Shown: positions 29,584 to 38,861 of the stretch, one piece after another | Position numbering within the stretch: position 1 is the stretch's first letter | Layout: each line of letters begins with the position of its first letter | Assembly: GCA_026003355.1 (NCBI GenBank) | Contig: BPHC01000010.1 | Location: 25,084-89,083 of the forward strand | Source: Cyclobacteriaceae bacterium | GTDB lineage: Bacteria; Bacteroidota; Bacteroidia; Cytophagales; Cyclobacteriaceae | DNA: 64,000 nucleotides | Direction: 5' to 3' | Translations under genes and position numbers: made by a program | The notes under the pieces: generated by a model | The model's input: the letters and a program-made list of their open reading frames with translations, nothing else | The model's database searches: none | Told to the model about the DNA's origin: nothing

Positions 29584-31344
29584 TTACATCCTAATAATGG
29601 TAAACTCTACACGCCGGTTTCTGGCCCGGCCTTCTTCGGTTTCGTTGGTATCTACAGGCCGCGATTCACCATAGCCTACGGCTTTCAACCTGCCGGCATC
29701 AATGCCCTTGCTTATCAGGTAATCTACCACAGCCTGCGTTCGGCCCTGCGAAAGGCGCTGGTTGTAGTCATCACTGCCGCGGCTGTCGGTATGGCCGGCT
29801 ATTTCTATATCCACATTCGGATTTTGGTTCAGAAAATCAATTACCCTGGCCAGCTCGGTGTACGATTCGGGTTTTAAGGTGGTTTTATCGAAATCAAAAT
29901 AGATATGATCCAGCCGCACGGTAAGGCCTACTTCCACGGGCTGCATGGGTATATCTTTTACCAGCGGATTGATTTCATCGTTTACCACCTCCAGGCTGTC
30001 GGTTGTGGTCAGGTAGCCTGAAGCCGAAGCGGTAAATACATAGCGTCCTGGCCGGTTTGCGGTAAGTTGGTATTGTCCGTTGGTTATGGTAACCGGAAGC
30101 GGTTCTGTTTTTTTGCCCGATCGGAAGACAGCCACCAGCGCTGCATCTACATTGTTGCCCGTTTTAAGGTCGAATGTACGACCGGTTACTAACAGTGGTT
30201 TTGATTCGGGCATAAGAAGTATTTCAAGAACTATAGTGGTGTCGTTGCCCAGCGGAGGAATTACAAAAGATTGCTCTTTAGGCAAAAAACCTGTAGCGGA
30301 GACGTGCACCGAGAAGCCAGAGGTTTCCGGTATGCCGGATTCAAATTTTCCGGAGGCTGATGACCGCACCCTGATTGCATCGAAGCCTGCCGGTGTTAAT
30401 GAAATATTGGCCTGAACGGGCTGCAGATCTTTTTCATTCAACACCGTGCCGCTTACCACCACCTTCACTTCACGGGGCACCAGTTTAAACAAATCGAGGT
30501 TGCCTCCGTCAATCGGGTTATTCGATCTGCTGGTAAACACGTTGCCGGCGCGGTCTATGCAAAAATACAGTTCATCAGCTGCGGTATTTATGGGCGAGCC
30601 CATGTTAACGGGTTCCGACCAGTTTTGCCAGGTATCGTCCAGGCGGGTGCATCGGTAAATATCGGCTTTGCCTTTGCGGCCTGGAGCGTTGCGGTCGCTG
30701 GCAAAGTACAGGGTTTTATCGTCCGGGCCTATAAACGGGCCCACATCGTCATCACGGGTTGAAATGTTCAACCGCCGGGGTGTGGTCCATTTGCCGTTCT
30801 CCAGGTTGCTTACGTACAGGCTGCTGCGCATGCTGTTGGGGGTTTCGCTAAAGAACATGATGATGTGCCGGCCATCGGACGACATGCTGGCACCGTAAAA
30901 CCGTCCACGGTTCATTTCGCTGAAACCGGGGATTTCCAGCTCGGTAAGCACTCCTGCCGGACTTACCAGCGAAAATCCCTTTGAATCTTTAACCTTTCCG
31001 CCCTTTACAAACAAGGTTCCGTCGGGCAAACAGGTAAACACCTGGTTGCTGCGGTGGATGTTGAGCGGTGGGCCCGGATGCGCCGGAGCCGTCCATTCGC
31101 CATTGTCGTTCAGCGTGGCTACCCAAATTTCATCGCTGCCCTCCCTGCCATGAAAATTTTCCGGATGGTTGTGAATAAAAAAGTAAAGCTTTTTTCCATC
31201 GGCCGATATTACCGGAGCGGCATCGTGGTAATACGTGTTTACCTCGCGGTTAAGCTTAACCAGGGTGTAGCGGGGCGCAAACTGGCCAAACAGGTGCCAG
31301 ACAAAACAATATGCCAAAATAAAAGTCAGGAATATTCCTTTCAT
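29584..31344 (-). CDS. OmpA-family protein with PD40 beta-propeller repeats
   Basis: The product has 586 residues. The signal peptide (MKGIFLTFILAYCFVWHLFGQ) is followed by WD40-like PD40 repeats to about residue 275 (PVISADGKKLYFFIHN, GPFIGPDDKTLYFASDRN). Two carboxypeptidase-regulatory-like Ig folds come next, then a C-terminal OmpA peptidoglycan-binding domain (YFDFDKTTLKPESYTELAR, IEIAGHTDSRGSDDYNQRLS, RNRRVEFTI). This is a common Bacteroidota architecture linking the outer membrane to peptidoglycan; some relatives belong to gliding or type IX secretion complexes. A TAACTTTA near-promoter lies about 16 bases before the ATG. Confidence 0.9.
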   Translation of the reverse strand: MKGIFLTFILAYCFVWHLFGQFAPRYTLVKLNREVNTYYHDAAPVISADGKKLYFFIHNHPENFHGREGSDEIWVATLNDNGEWTAPAHPGPPLNIHRSNQVFTCLPDGTLFVKGGKVKDSKGFSLVSPAGVLTELEIPGFSEMNRGRFYGASMSSDGRHIIMFFSETPNSMRSSLYVSNLENGKWTTPRRLNISTRDDDVGPFIGPDDKTLYFASDRNAPGRKGKADIYRCTRLDDTWQNWSEPVNMGSPINTAADELYFCIDRAGNVFTSRSNNPIDGGNLDLFKLVPREVKVVVSGTVLNEKDLQPVQANISLTPAGFDAIRVRSSASGKFESGIPETSGFSVHVSATGFLPKEQSFVIPPLGNDTTIVLEILLMPESKPLLVTGRTFDLKTGNNVDAALVAVFRSGKKTEPLPVTITNGQYQLTANRPGRYVFTASASGYLTTTDSLEVVNDEINPLVKDIPMQPVEVGLTVRLDHIYFDFDKTTLKPESYTELARVIDFLNQNPNVDIEIAGHTDSRGSDDYNQRLSQGRTQAVVDYLISKGIDAGRLKAVGYGESRPVDTNETEEGRARNRRVEFTIIRM

Positions 31345-31410
31345 GCGCAGGGTTTTTCAGTAAAGTTAACCCCTGTGCGCGTAAAGCAAAAACGGCTGAA
31401 ATATCTTTTC

Positions 31411-31854
31411 TTAAAACAAACCGGGATGAATAATACCGCGTCCACTCATTTTTATGGAAATGAGTACAATAAGTAAGGCTATACCGTTAAGCATCCAGGT
31501 GCGCAGGTGCCTGGTGCGGTCATCGGGTGCTTTTTTTGTCCTTATACGGGCAACTGTAATCAGGGCTATCGCCAGCAGCATCAGGGTTATGTGTTCAATC
31601 GTCCAGTACCTGGTCATTTTTTCACTCATCGTACCTGAATTAAACTGTACGAACGGGCTTACAATGTACAGGATGAGGCCCGCAAGTAATTGTAAATGTG
31701 TAAAAATAAGCAGGTACAGCGAGGCCTTGTCATCCAACCTTCCATAAGGCTTGTTGGAAGCCCACTTAAGCAGCGAGCCGGCAACCACTATTACCAGCAT
31801 AAGCAATACAAAGTAGCGCAGCAGCGAATGGGTGTGAAGTAAGCCGGTATACAT
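31411..31854 (-). CDS. Four-helix membrane protein, function unknown
   Basis: The product has 147 residues from the ATG at 31854 (MYTGLLHTHSLLRYFVLLML). A longer in-frame reading to 32022 runs through the promoter of the divergent gene and is rejected. Four hydrophobic helices are visible: about residues 9-28, 48-66, 84-102 and 123-141. Conserved-looking His residues (LLHTHSLLRY, IFTHLQLL, WTIEHITLMLL) recall haem-binding cytochrome b561-type bundles or related Bacteroidota membrane proteins, but no function is established. Confidence 0.75.
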   Translation of the reverse strand: MYTGLLHTHSLLRYFVLLMLVIVVAGSLLKWASNKPYGRLDDKASLYLLIFTHLQLLAGLILYIVSPFVQFNSGTMSEKMTRYWTIEHITLMLLAIALITVARIRTKKAPDDRTRHLRTWMLNGIALLIVLISIKMSGRGIIHPGLF

Positions 31855-31890
31855 AAAAAAACAGATTTGCACAGCAAAATAGCACCCCTT

Positions 31891-31919
31891 TTTGAAAGTT
31901 CCGAAAAAAAGTACATTTG
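31891..31919 (+). promoter_or_regulatory. Bacteroidota promoter of the channel/acylase unit
   Basis: TTTG at 31891-31894, a 17-base spacer and TACATTTG at 31912-31919 match the -33/-7 consensus fully. The ATG at 31931 follows 11 bases later. The element lies inside the in-frame upstream extension (from 31892), so it fixes the start at 31931. Confidence 0.7.
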
Positions 31920-31930
31920 AAGTTATTCGT

Positions 31931-32881
31931 ATGAAAAGAATTACTGCCTGCCTTTTACTGCCCGGCATATCGGTGCTGTACGCACGGCCTGGCGAAACAC
32001 CCGATACGGTAACCGTAGGCACCTATATCATCAGCGTACACGATATCAATTTTCAGCAAAAAGAATATACCATAAGGTTCTGGCTTTGGATGTTATACAA
32101 TAACCCGAAATTTGATTTTTCCAAACAACTCGACATCCCAAATGCCAAATCCATAGACCCCCCCGAAGTAATTACCGAGGTAATTGACGGAAGAACCTGG
32201 CAGTTGATGAAGATGAAGTGCACCATGAAACAAAACTGGAAAGTGCAGGATTTCCCCTTCGACAGGCAAACCCTTAAAGTAAATATTGAGAGCTCCCTTT
32301 ACGACCGCAACAGCCTCGTTTTTAAGGCAGATGAAACGGGCAGCACCTGTGATCGCGAAATGACCATTGACGGCTGGACGATAACCGACTTCAGGGTAAC
32401 TACCACTCCACACGAATATACTACAGTATTTGGTGATCCGACTGCTGAGTTGCTGCACTCTGATTATGACTCGTTTAATATTATTCTTGACATCGAGCGC
32501 AATGCCTGGGGATTGTTCTTTAAGATTTTTGTGGGCATGTATATTGCCTTTTTAATTGCCATGCTCAGCTTTGCTCCGCAGATTTATGAACTGGAGCCCC
32601 GATTCGGCCTGCCGGTGGGCGGCTTGTTTGCTGCCGTTGGTAACAAATACATTATCGACTCCATCCTTCCTGAGTCATCATCCTTTTCGCTGGTGGATAC
32701 GCTCCATACCATAACCTTTGGAGGTATTTTTCTCATTCTTCTGGTGTCGGCCATCGCCCTTCGGCTGCATGAAAGGCAAAAAATTTCGGTAAGCAGAAAA
32801 GTTGATTACTGGGGTTCCCTCATAATTCTTTTGGCTTATTGCCTGCTCAATTTTTATTTTGTTGTGAAGGCTCAGGCCTGA
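31931..32881 (+). CDS. Probable prokaryotic pentameric ligand-gated ion channel (Cys-loop receptor homologue without the Cys pair)
   Basis: The product has 316 residues: signal peptide (residues 1-19), an extracellular beta-sandwich (about 22-190) and four transmembrane helices (about 195-214, 226-244, 259-280, 292-311). The central signature is WKVQDFPFDRQTLKVNIES, with FPFD at 108-111. It corresponds to the FPFD/YPFD Cys-loop region of GLIC, ELIC and nicotinic receptors. TM2 follows EPRFGLPVGGLFAAVGNKYIID, in the position of the RxGLGVTALL segment of other prokaryotic channels. Length and topology match GLIC-type channels. A conducting pore is inferred, not shown. A consensus promoter precedes it, and the acylase-family gene follows after only 10 bases. 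Confidence 0.75.
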   Translation: MKRITACLLLPGISVLYARPGETPDTVTVGTYIISVHDINFQQKEYTIRFWLWMLYNNPKFDFSKQLDIPNAKSIDPPEVITEVIDGRTWQLMKMKCTMKQNWKVQDFPFDRQTLKVNIESSLYDRNSLVFKADETGSTCDREMTIDGWTITDFRVTTTPHEYTTVFGDPTAELLHSDYDSFNIILDIERNAWGLFFKIFVGMYIAFLIAMLSFAPQIYELEPRFGLPVGGLFAAVGNKYIIDSILPESSSFSLVDTLHTITFGGIFLILLVSAIALRLHERQKISVSRKVDYWGSLIILLAYCLLNFYFVVKAQA

Positions 32882-32891
32882 AATTACTCCA

Positions 32892-35294
32892 ATGATGAAA
32901 TTACTTAAACGCGCTCTTCTTGTACTGGTTATTCTTCTGCTGCTGGCGGCCGCCGGTATATGGATATACGGGCTTTCACTGCGGCCACAGCTTTCGGGCG
33001 AGTTAAAACTGCAGGGCCTTAAGCAAGAAGTTGAAGTATGGTACGATCAATATGGCATTCCGCACATCTATGCCCGCAATGAAGACGACGCCTACTTTGC
33101 ACTTGGTTTTGTACACGCGCAGGACCGCCTTTTTCAAATGGAACTGCTGCGCAGGGCTGCCGCCGGGCGGCTTGCCGAAATTCTGGGTCCTGATCTGATT
33201 GAAACCGATAAGTTCTTCCGCACACTGGGCCTTGCGCGGTTTGCGCAACAACACGCAGAAAGATTTCTCAGCTCCGACACTGCCCCGTTTCAGCGCATGG
33301 TACACGCCTACCAAAAAGGTATTAACGCATATTTGAAAAATGGCAAGACACCCGTTGAATTTCTATTACTGAATATCCCTAAAGAAGAATTCCGTCCGGC
33401 AGACGTTTATCTGGCCATCGGTTTCATGTCATTTGGCTTTGCCGAAGGATTCCGGGCCGACCCCGTACTGGAAAAAATAAAAACCGAATGGGGCCATCAC
33501 TATCTGGCCGATTTGGCCATACAAACACCCCCCGATGCCGTTCGGATAAAAAGCTATTCGGGCGCCACGGCACCTGCCCCATCAGGCAAGCTCATCGCCT
33601 CGATTGCAAATGCGCTCAATGCCCTGCCCGTGGCCCTGTGGCAGGGCAGCAACGCGTGGGTAGTGGCCGGCAGCAAGTCTGCTTCAGGAAAACCTGTTCT
33701 GGCCAACGATACCCACATTGGCTATGCCCAGCCCGCCGTGTGGTACGAGGCCCACATAGAGTACCCCGGTTTTGGCTTTTACGGCCACCACCTTGCCGGC
33801 ATCCCTTTTGGCCTGTTGGGCAACAACCGGTTTTGCGGCTTTGGTCTTACTATGTTCGAAAACGATGACGTAGACTTTTTCAGTGAAAAAGTTAATCCGG
33901 AAAATCCGGATGAAGTGTGGTACATAGACCACTGGGAAAAACTTGCTGCCCGGCAGGAAACAATAAAAGTAAAGGGAGGCCGGGAAGTGGTATTTACCGT
34001 GCGCAGCAGCCGCCACGGGCCCATTATTAATGGTATCGTTCAGCATACCGACACAACCCATGCGCCCATAGCCCTGGCCTGGCAGCTGCTGAAAGGCGAA
34101 AACCTTGCCCTGCAGGCGGCGTGGCAACTTAACCATGCCGCAACGTTTGCACAGGCAAGGCAGGCCGCATCGATGTTCAGCGCCCCCGGCCTGAATGTGA
34201 TGTATGCCGATACGGCCGGGAACATAGCCTGGTGGGCAGCTGCCCGTTTACCCATACGGCCAAAACATGTTGTAAGCAAACTGTTTCTTGACGGAGCCTC
34301 CGGCAACGATGAATACCTGGGTTACTATCCGTTCGAACAAAACCCACAGGCCCTCAATCCTCCATGGCAGTATGTTTATTCTGCAAACAATCAGCCCGAC
34401 ACCGTATCGGGCGTGCTGTACCCGGGATATTACTATCCGAAAAACAGGGCTTCGCGGATTATTGAATTGCTCGAATCGAAAGAAAAATTTTCGGCAACCG
34501 ACATGGCCGCCATGCAACTGGACGTTACCTCGGCCGCACATGCCGAACTGGCACAGCAAATAACATCGCTGCTGCAGCAGTCACCGGGCGCCGGGGCCCA
34601 ACAGCTTGCCGGCATCCTGAAAAACTGGAATGGTCAGCATCGGGCTAACATGGCCCAACCTGCTGTTTATTACACACTGTTGTCGCAAATTATATACATG
34701 GCGATGGCCGATGAAATTGGAAGCGAAGCCCTGCAATCGCTGGGCAAAACATCGGTATTGAAAAATTCCTATCAAAAACTTATTCAGAACGAACAATCAC
34801 CCTGGTGGGATGATGTGCGCACCGCAGCCACACGCGAAAGCAGGCAGGACATTATAAACCGGGCGGCCACAGCCACGCTGGAACTGTTACGTAAAAATCT
34901 GGGCAGCAGACCCGATGAATGGCAATGGGGAAAAATACACACGCTCACCCACAGGCATGCGCTGGGTGCCGTAAAACTACTGAATACGATTTTCAGCGTA
35001 GGGCCCTTTACCGTTGATGGCGGAAGTGAGGTGATAAATAACCTGCATTTTGAACTCGATACCCTGGGGATTTTTGAGGTGGATGGCGGACCAGCCCTGC
35101 GCAAGGTAACCGACTTTGCCGATATAGAGAACGGCATTTCAATTTCGCCTACCGGACAAAGCGGCAACCGCATGAGCCCGCATTATGCCGATCAGGCCAA
35201 AATGTTTGCAACCGGGCGTACCCGCCCCATGCTTATGAACCGTGAAGCTGTTTTGCAACAATCAAAAAACCGGCTGAGGCTATTGCCTGAATAA
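32892..35294 (+). CDS. Penicillin acylase (penicillin amidase) family Ntn-hydrolase
   Basis: The product has 800 residues, usual for the precursor of an N-terminal-nucleophile amidohydrolase that cleaves itself into alpha and beta chains. An N-terminal signal/anchor helix spans about residues 8-27. The nucleophile is Ser253 after Gly252 in LWQGSNAWVVAG, the autoprocessing site. Downstream motifs are VLANDTHIGYAQPAVWYEAH, the oxyanion region GLTMFENDDVDF and SRHGPIINGI. Relatives hydrolyse beta-lactam side chains, N-acyl-homoserine lactones or other amides; the substrate here is unknown. It lies 10 bases after the channel gene, so the two form a transcription unit. Confidence 0.92.
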   Translation: MMKLLKRALLVLVILLLLAAAGIWIYGLSLRPQLSGELKLQGLKQEVEVWYDQYGIPHIYARNEDDAYFALGFVHAQDRLFQMELLRRAAAGRLAEILGPDLIETDKFFRTLGLARFAQQHAERFLSSDTAPFQRMVHAYQKGINAYLKNGKTPVEFLLLNIPKEEFRPADVYLAIGFMSFGFAEGFRADPVLEKIKTEWGHHYLADLAIQTPPDAVRIKSYSGATAPAPSGKLIASIANALNALPVALWQGSNAWVVAGSKSASGKPVLANDTHIGYAQPAVWYEAHIEYPGFGFYGHHLAGIPFGLLGNNRFCGFGLTMFENDDVDFFSEKVNPENPDEVWYIDHWEKLAARQETIKVKGGREVVFTVRSSRHGPIINGIVQHTDTTHAPIALAWQLLKGENLALQAAWQLNHAATFAQARQAASMFSAPGLNVMYADTAGNIAWWAAARLPIRPKHVVSKLFLDGASGNDEYLGYYPFEQNPQALNPPWQYVYSANNQPDTVSGVLYPGYYYPKNRASRIIELLESKEKFSATDMAAMQLDVTSAAHAELAQQITSLLQQSPGAGAQQLAGILKNWNGQHRANMAQPAVYYTLLSQIIYMAMADEIGSEALQSLGKTSVLKNSYQKLIQNEQSPWWDDVRTAATRESRQDIINRAATATLELLRKNLGSRPDEWQWGKIHTLTHRHALGAVKLLNTIFSVGPFTVDGGSEVINNLHFELDTLGIFEVDGGPALRKVTDFADIENGISISPTGQSGNRMSPHYADQAKMFATGRTRPMLMNREAVLQQSKNRLRLLPE

Positions 35295-35389
35295 TTCCGG
35301 AAGCAACTCATGGCCAATAAAAGATCGTTCATCCGGTTTTTTTGTTAAGTTTAATCGATGCCAGGCAAATATTTTAAACCCCTTTAATA

Positions 35390-35686
35390 ATGAAAATTCA
35401 CATTCAGACACTCGACTTCACCCCTCGGCAAAGTTTACTGGACCTGGTAAACGAAAAAGTAGGAAAGCTGGAAAAGTTCAGCGACCGGATTATCGAAAGC
35501 CGTGTTACCCTGCGTGTGGAAAAAGCCGATAAACGCGATAACAAAATGTGCGAAATACGGGTGGTTATTCCGGGCAATGATCTGTTTGCAAAAAAACAAA
35601 GCGAATCGTTTGAAGAAGCTATTCAAAAAGCAACCGAAACCCTGGAGCGGCAAATTAAAGACTGGAAAGAAAAGCTGCGCAGCTAA
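35390..35686 (+). CDS. hpf: Ribosome hibernation promoting factor / RaiA family
   Basis: The product has 98 residues, the short form of the HPF/YfiA family that binds the 30S decoding region and stores ribosomes in an inactive state in stationary phase. Family features are MKIHIQTLDFTPRQSLLDLVNEKVGKLEKF, RVTLRVEKADKRDNKMCEIRV and the C-terminal helix SFEEAIQKATETLERQIKDWKEK. It lacks the long-form dimerisation domain. Confidence 0.93.
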   Translation: MKIHIQTLDFTPRQSLLDLVNEKVGKLEKFSDRIIESRVTLRVEKADKRDNKMCEIRVVIPGNDLFAKKQSESFEEAIQKATETLERQIKDWKEKLRS

Positions 35687-35788
35687 ACCGCCCTGAAAAT
35701 TACCGGTTAAAGGCAAATTGCACCCACCGGTTGATAATGCTTTTTCCGGCCGGAAGCTGAATTTTATCATTGCAAAAATTCATCCCGT

Positions 35789-38218
35789 ATGCGATTACCC
35801 GTTTTCCTCTGTCTTTTTGCAATCGTCCTTCCCGGCTTTTCGCAGGATAACCTCACCTACCAGCGCCCGCCCGAAGCCATTGCCCGGTTGGTAGAAGCAC
35901 CGCTCACCCCTGTGGTGATGTTATCGCCCGACCGGCAGTGGATGTTGCTGCTGGACCGATCAGACTTTCCCTCCATCGAAGAGCTTTCCCGCCCTGAGTT
36001 GCGCCTGGCAGGCCTGCGCATTAACCCCGATAACTTCGGGCCCAGCCGGGGTTTCTACTACACCGGCCTGCGCGTTAAAAATATTGCCACGGGCCGTGAA
36101 TACAGCATTGCCAATCTTCCGGAAAAGCTGCTGGCAAGCAGTCCGGCCTTCTCGCCTAACAGCCAGTATATTGCATTTTTGCAGAATGCCCCCGACAGAA
36201 TTGAGTTATGGGTAGCCGACCTTGCCACGTTCCAGGCCCGACCCTTTACCGGGCGCAAAATCAACAACGTAATGGGCGGGGCCTTCAGCTGGCTGTCGGA
36301 CGCACAACATATTGTATTTACAGCCGTTCCCGAAAACCGCAATCCCCTGCCTCCAAAATCGCGTGTGCCTGCCGGACCGGTTGTTGAAGAAAATTTAGGT
36401 AGAAAAACACCTGCCCGCACCTACCAGGACCTGCTTAAAAACCCATACGATGAGCAGGCGTTTGAATACTACGCCTCCAGCGACCTAATGTTAAAGGCCG
36501 TTAACGGCACCGAGATAACGTTAAATCCATCGGCCATTCATGGCAACGTAAGCCCTTCGCCCGATGGCAAACTTATTCTGCTGGAAATCATTCACCGGCC
36601 CTTCAGCTACCTGGTGCCTGTAAACAACTTTCCTTATACGGTAAAGGTTATAGACCGCACCGGTAAAACAGTAAAAGAAATTGCCGAAGTGCCGCTTACC
36701 GATTACATCCCCATAGGTTTTAATGCCGTGCAGCGCGAACCGCGCGGCCACAACTGGCGGGCCGATAAGCCGGCCACACTTTACTGGGCGCACGCGCAGG
36801 ATGGTGGCGACCCTAAAAACAAAGCCGACATCCGCGATAAACTCTTTACCTGGGATTATCCGTTTACCGGCACGCCCCGCGAGCTTATAAGCCTGCCCCT
36901 GCGCTACTGGCGTGTACTGTGGGGCAATGAAAACACCGCGCTGGTGTACGAACGATGGACCCAGGATAGAAAGGAGCGCGTGCATCTTGTGAATCCACAA
37001 ACAGGCACCTCAAGGGTTTTGTTCGATCTGAATTACGAAGACAACTATAACTATCCCGGAAATCCGCTCACCACTTATAACACTTTTGGCCGCAGTGTTT
37101 TGCTCATTACATCCGATAATTCCGTATTTCTAACCGGAGCAGGCGGTTCACCTGAAGGCGACTTTCCCTTCTTAGACAAACTGAACCTTACCTCCGTAAA
37201 GAAGACCCGGCTGTGGCAATGCCAGGCCCCCTACTACGAAACCGTTGTCGCGCTGGTCGACCCGAAAAAAGTGTCCTTCATCACCTCGCGTGAATCGGTT
37301 ACCGAAAACCCCAATTACTACCTGCGCACGGCCGGCAGTACACGGCTAACACCCCTCACCGGCTTTCCGCATCCGTATCCTCAGTTTAACGAGGTTAAAA
37401 AAGAACTGCTGAAATACAAAAGAGCCGACGGTGTAGAGCTTACCGCCACATTGTACCTGCCTCCAGGATATAAAAAAGAAGACGGTCCGCTGCCCGGCCT
37501 GGTGTGGGCCTATCCACGTGAATACAAGTCGGGCGATGCCGCCGGCCAGGTGCGCGGCTCAAAGTATGCGTTTACGCGCCTGAGTTGGGGCGGACCGGTT
37601 TACTGGGTAATGCGCGGATATGCCGTGCTGGATAACGCAGCCATGCCCATTGTTGGCGAGGGCAACCAGGAGCCCAACGATACCTATGTGGAACAGCTGG
37701 TAGCCAGCGCGCAGGCAGTTGTGGATTATGCCGCCTCGCTGGGCGTGCTGGATAAAAACCGTGTGGGAGTTGGCGGGCATTCGTACGGAGCTTTTATGAC
37801 CGCCAACCTGCTGGCCCATTCTGATATTTTTAAGGCGGGCATAGCGCGCAGTGGTGCCTATAACCGAACACTTACTCCTTTTGGCTTTCAGGCCGAGGCC
37901 CGCACCTACTGGGAAGCGCCCGAAGTATATTACCGCATGTCGCCCTTTTCGTATGCCGACAAGCTGAAAGAGCCCCTTCTGCTTATTCACGGTGAAGCCG
38001 ATAACAATCCGGGTACCTTTCCCATCCAGTCGGAACGTTTCTACAATGCCCTGAAAGGACATGGCGGCACAGCCCGGCTGGTGTTTCTGCCTTACGAAAG
38101 CCACGGCTATGCTGCCAAAGAAAGCATACTGCACACCCTGTGGGAAATGGACCGCTGGCTGGAAACCTATGTAAAACAAAGTGGCAACAGCCAGAATCAG
38201 AAGGCAGGCACCCAATGA
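35789..38218 (+). CDS. Secreted S9-family (prolyl-oligopeptidase-like) peptidase
   Basis: The product has 809 residues: signal peptide (MRLPVFLCLFAIVLPGFS), an N-terminal beta-propeller with PD40-like strands (LSPDRQWMLLLDRSDFPSIEELSRPE) and a C-terminal alpha/beta-hydrolase. The catalytic triad is Ser in GVGGHSYGAFMTANL, Asp in LLIHGEADNNPGTF and His in YESHGYAAKES. The overall plan resembles glutamyl/dipeptidyl S9 peptidases of Bacteroidota and plants. The likely role is digestion of peptides in the periplasm or outside the cell. A bidirectional terminator follows. Confidence 0.92.
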   Translation: MRLPVFLCLFAIVLPGFSQDNLTYQRPPEAIARLVEAPLTPVVMLSPDRQWMLLLDRSDFPSIEELSRPELRLAGLRINPDNFGPSRGFYYTGLRVKNIATGREYSIANLPEKLLASSPAFSPNSQYIAFLQNAPDRIELWVADLATFQARPFTGRKINNVMGGAFSWLSDAQHIVFTAVPENRNPLPPKSRVPAGPVVEENLGRKTPARTYQDLLKNPYDEQAFEYYASSDLMLKAVNGTEITLNPSAIHGNVSPSPDGKLILLEIIHRPFSYLVPVNNFPYTVKVIDRTGKTVKEIAEVPLTDYIPIGFNAVQREPRGHNWRADKPATLYWAHAQDGGDPKNKADIRDKLFTWDYPFTGTPRELISLPLRYWRVLWGNENTALVYERWTQDRKERVHLVNPQTGTSRVLFDLNYEDNYNYPGNPLTTYNTFGRSVLLITSDNSVFLTGAGGSPEGDFPFLDKLNLTSVKKTRLWQCQAPYYETVVALVDPKKVSFITSRESVTENPNYYLRTAGSTRLTPLTGFPHPYPQFNEVKKELLKYKRADGVELTATLYLPPGYKKEDGPLPGLVWAYPREYKSGDAAGQVRGSKYAFTRLSWGGPVYWVMRGYAVLDNAAMPIVGEGNQEPNDTYVEQLVASAQAVVDYAASLGVLDKNRVGVGGHSYGAFMTANLLAHSDIFKAGIARSGAYNRTLTPFGFQAEARTYWEAPEVYYRMSPFSYADKLKEPLLLIHGEADNNPGTFPIQSERFYNALKGHGGTARLVFLPYESHGYAAKESILHTLWEMDRWLETYVKQSGNSQNQKAGTQ

Positions 38219-38242
38219 AATTGCAGCAACAAAAGCAAAATG

Positions 38243-38271
38243 AAAAAGGCTGCCTTTTCGGCAGCCTTTTT
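38243..38271. terminator. Bidirectional intrinsic terminator
   Basis: The arms AAAAAGGCTGCC (38243-38254) and GGCAGCCTTTTT (38260-38271) are perfectly complementary around a 5-base loop. It lies between the convergent S9 peptidase and the small secreted protein gene and can serve both. Confidence 0.9.
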
Positions 38272-38294
38272 CATGAATCAGGCCAACTGCAGGT

Positions 38295-38861
38295 TTACTT
38301 TTGTATGGTTACGGTGTTCCCGTTGGCATCCTGCAGCACAAACACCGGGCGGCCGGAAAAATTCCGTACTGAAATTACCAGTGCGCCTTCGGGCTGCGCA
38401 AAGTTGTGCGCTGCCAGGGTTTCGCCCTGCGCATTTTGTACAAACAGTGTTACAGGCGCATTTGCCCTTACGCTGCACAGATAGCGGGCGTCTTTCAACC
38501 GGGTTACATGGGCTGCAAAGGGCTTATTGTTTGCCTCGCTTCCGGTGGCACCATGTTCAATAACCCCGGTAAATTTCTCCTTTCCCGAAATTACCTCAAC
38601 AGTATAACGGCCGGGCTGCAGCCCGCTGAAATTCAGCGGAAGCATAAAACCGTTGGAACTGTTAATGCGCTCCGAGAATACCACTTCGTCAAAGCGGTTC
38701 TTAACCGTAATTATTGCCTCGGCGGCAGCGCCAGTGTATATCAGTTTATAAACACTTTCACCACGCTTTACAACAGCAAAACGCGCAGGCGTATCAGCTA
38801 ATGCGGTGGTTACCACACCGGCTACCAGCATGGTAACCGAAATCAACATTCTCATTTTCAT
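38295..38861 (-). CDS. Small secreted beta-rich protein, function unknown
   Basis: The product has 188 residues from the ATG at 38861 (MKMRMLISVTMLVAGVVTTALA, a signal peptide). The mature part contains two similar Ig-like or T9SS-sorting-like beta units (KNRFDEVVFSERINSSNGFMLPLNF and VQNAQGETLAAHNFAQPEGALVISV). In both, a strand describing a modifier is followed by a hydrophobic strand, as in Por secretion C-terminal domains. I cannot assign a family. An in-frame extension to 38999 has no signal-like character. Confidence 0.7.
   Translation of the reverse strand: MKMRMLISVTMLVAGVVTTALADTPARFAVVKRGESVYKLIYTGAAAEAIITVKNRFDEVVFSERINSSNGFMLPLNFSGLQPGRYTVEVISGKEKFTGVIEHGATGSEANNKPFAAHVTRLKDARYLCSVRANAPVTLFVQNAQGETLAAHNFAQPEGALVISVRNFSGRPVFVLQDANGNTVTIQK

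Noticed and set aside
31892..31930. Upstream start for the channel-like protein
   Set aside because: The extra 13 residues overlap a full -33/-7 promoter, and the protein would lose its N-terminal signal peptide.
38140..38484. Plus-strand frame running from the S9 peptidase gene across the terminator
   Set aside because: It crosses a strong terminator and lies antisense to the secreted protein gene. It is a shadow frame.
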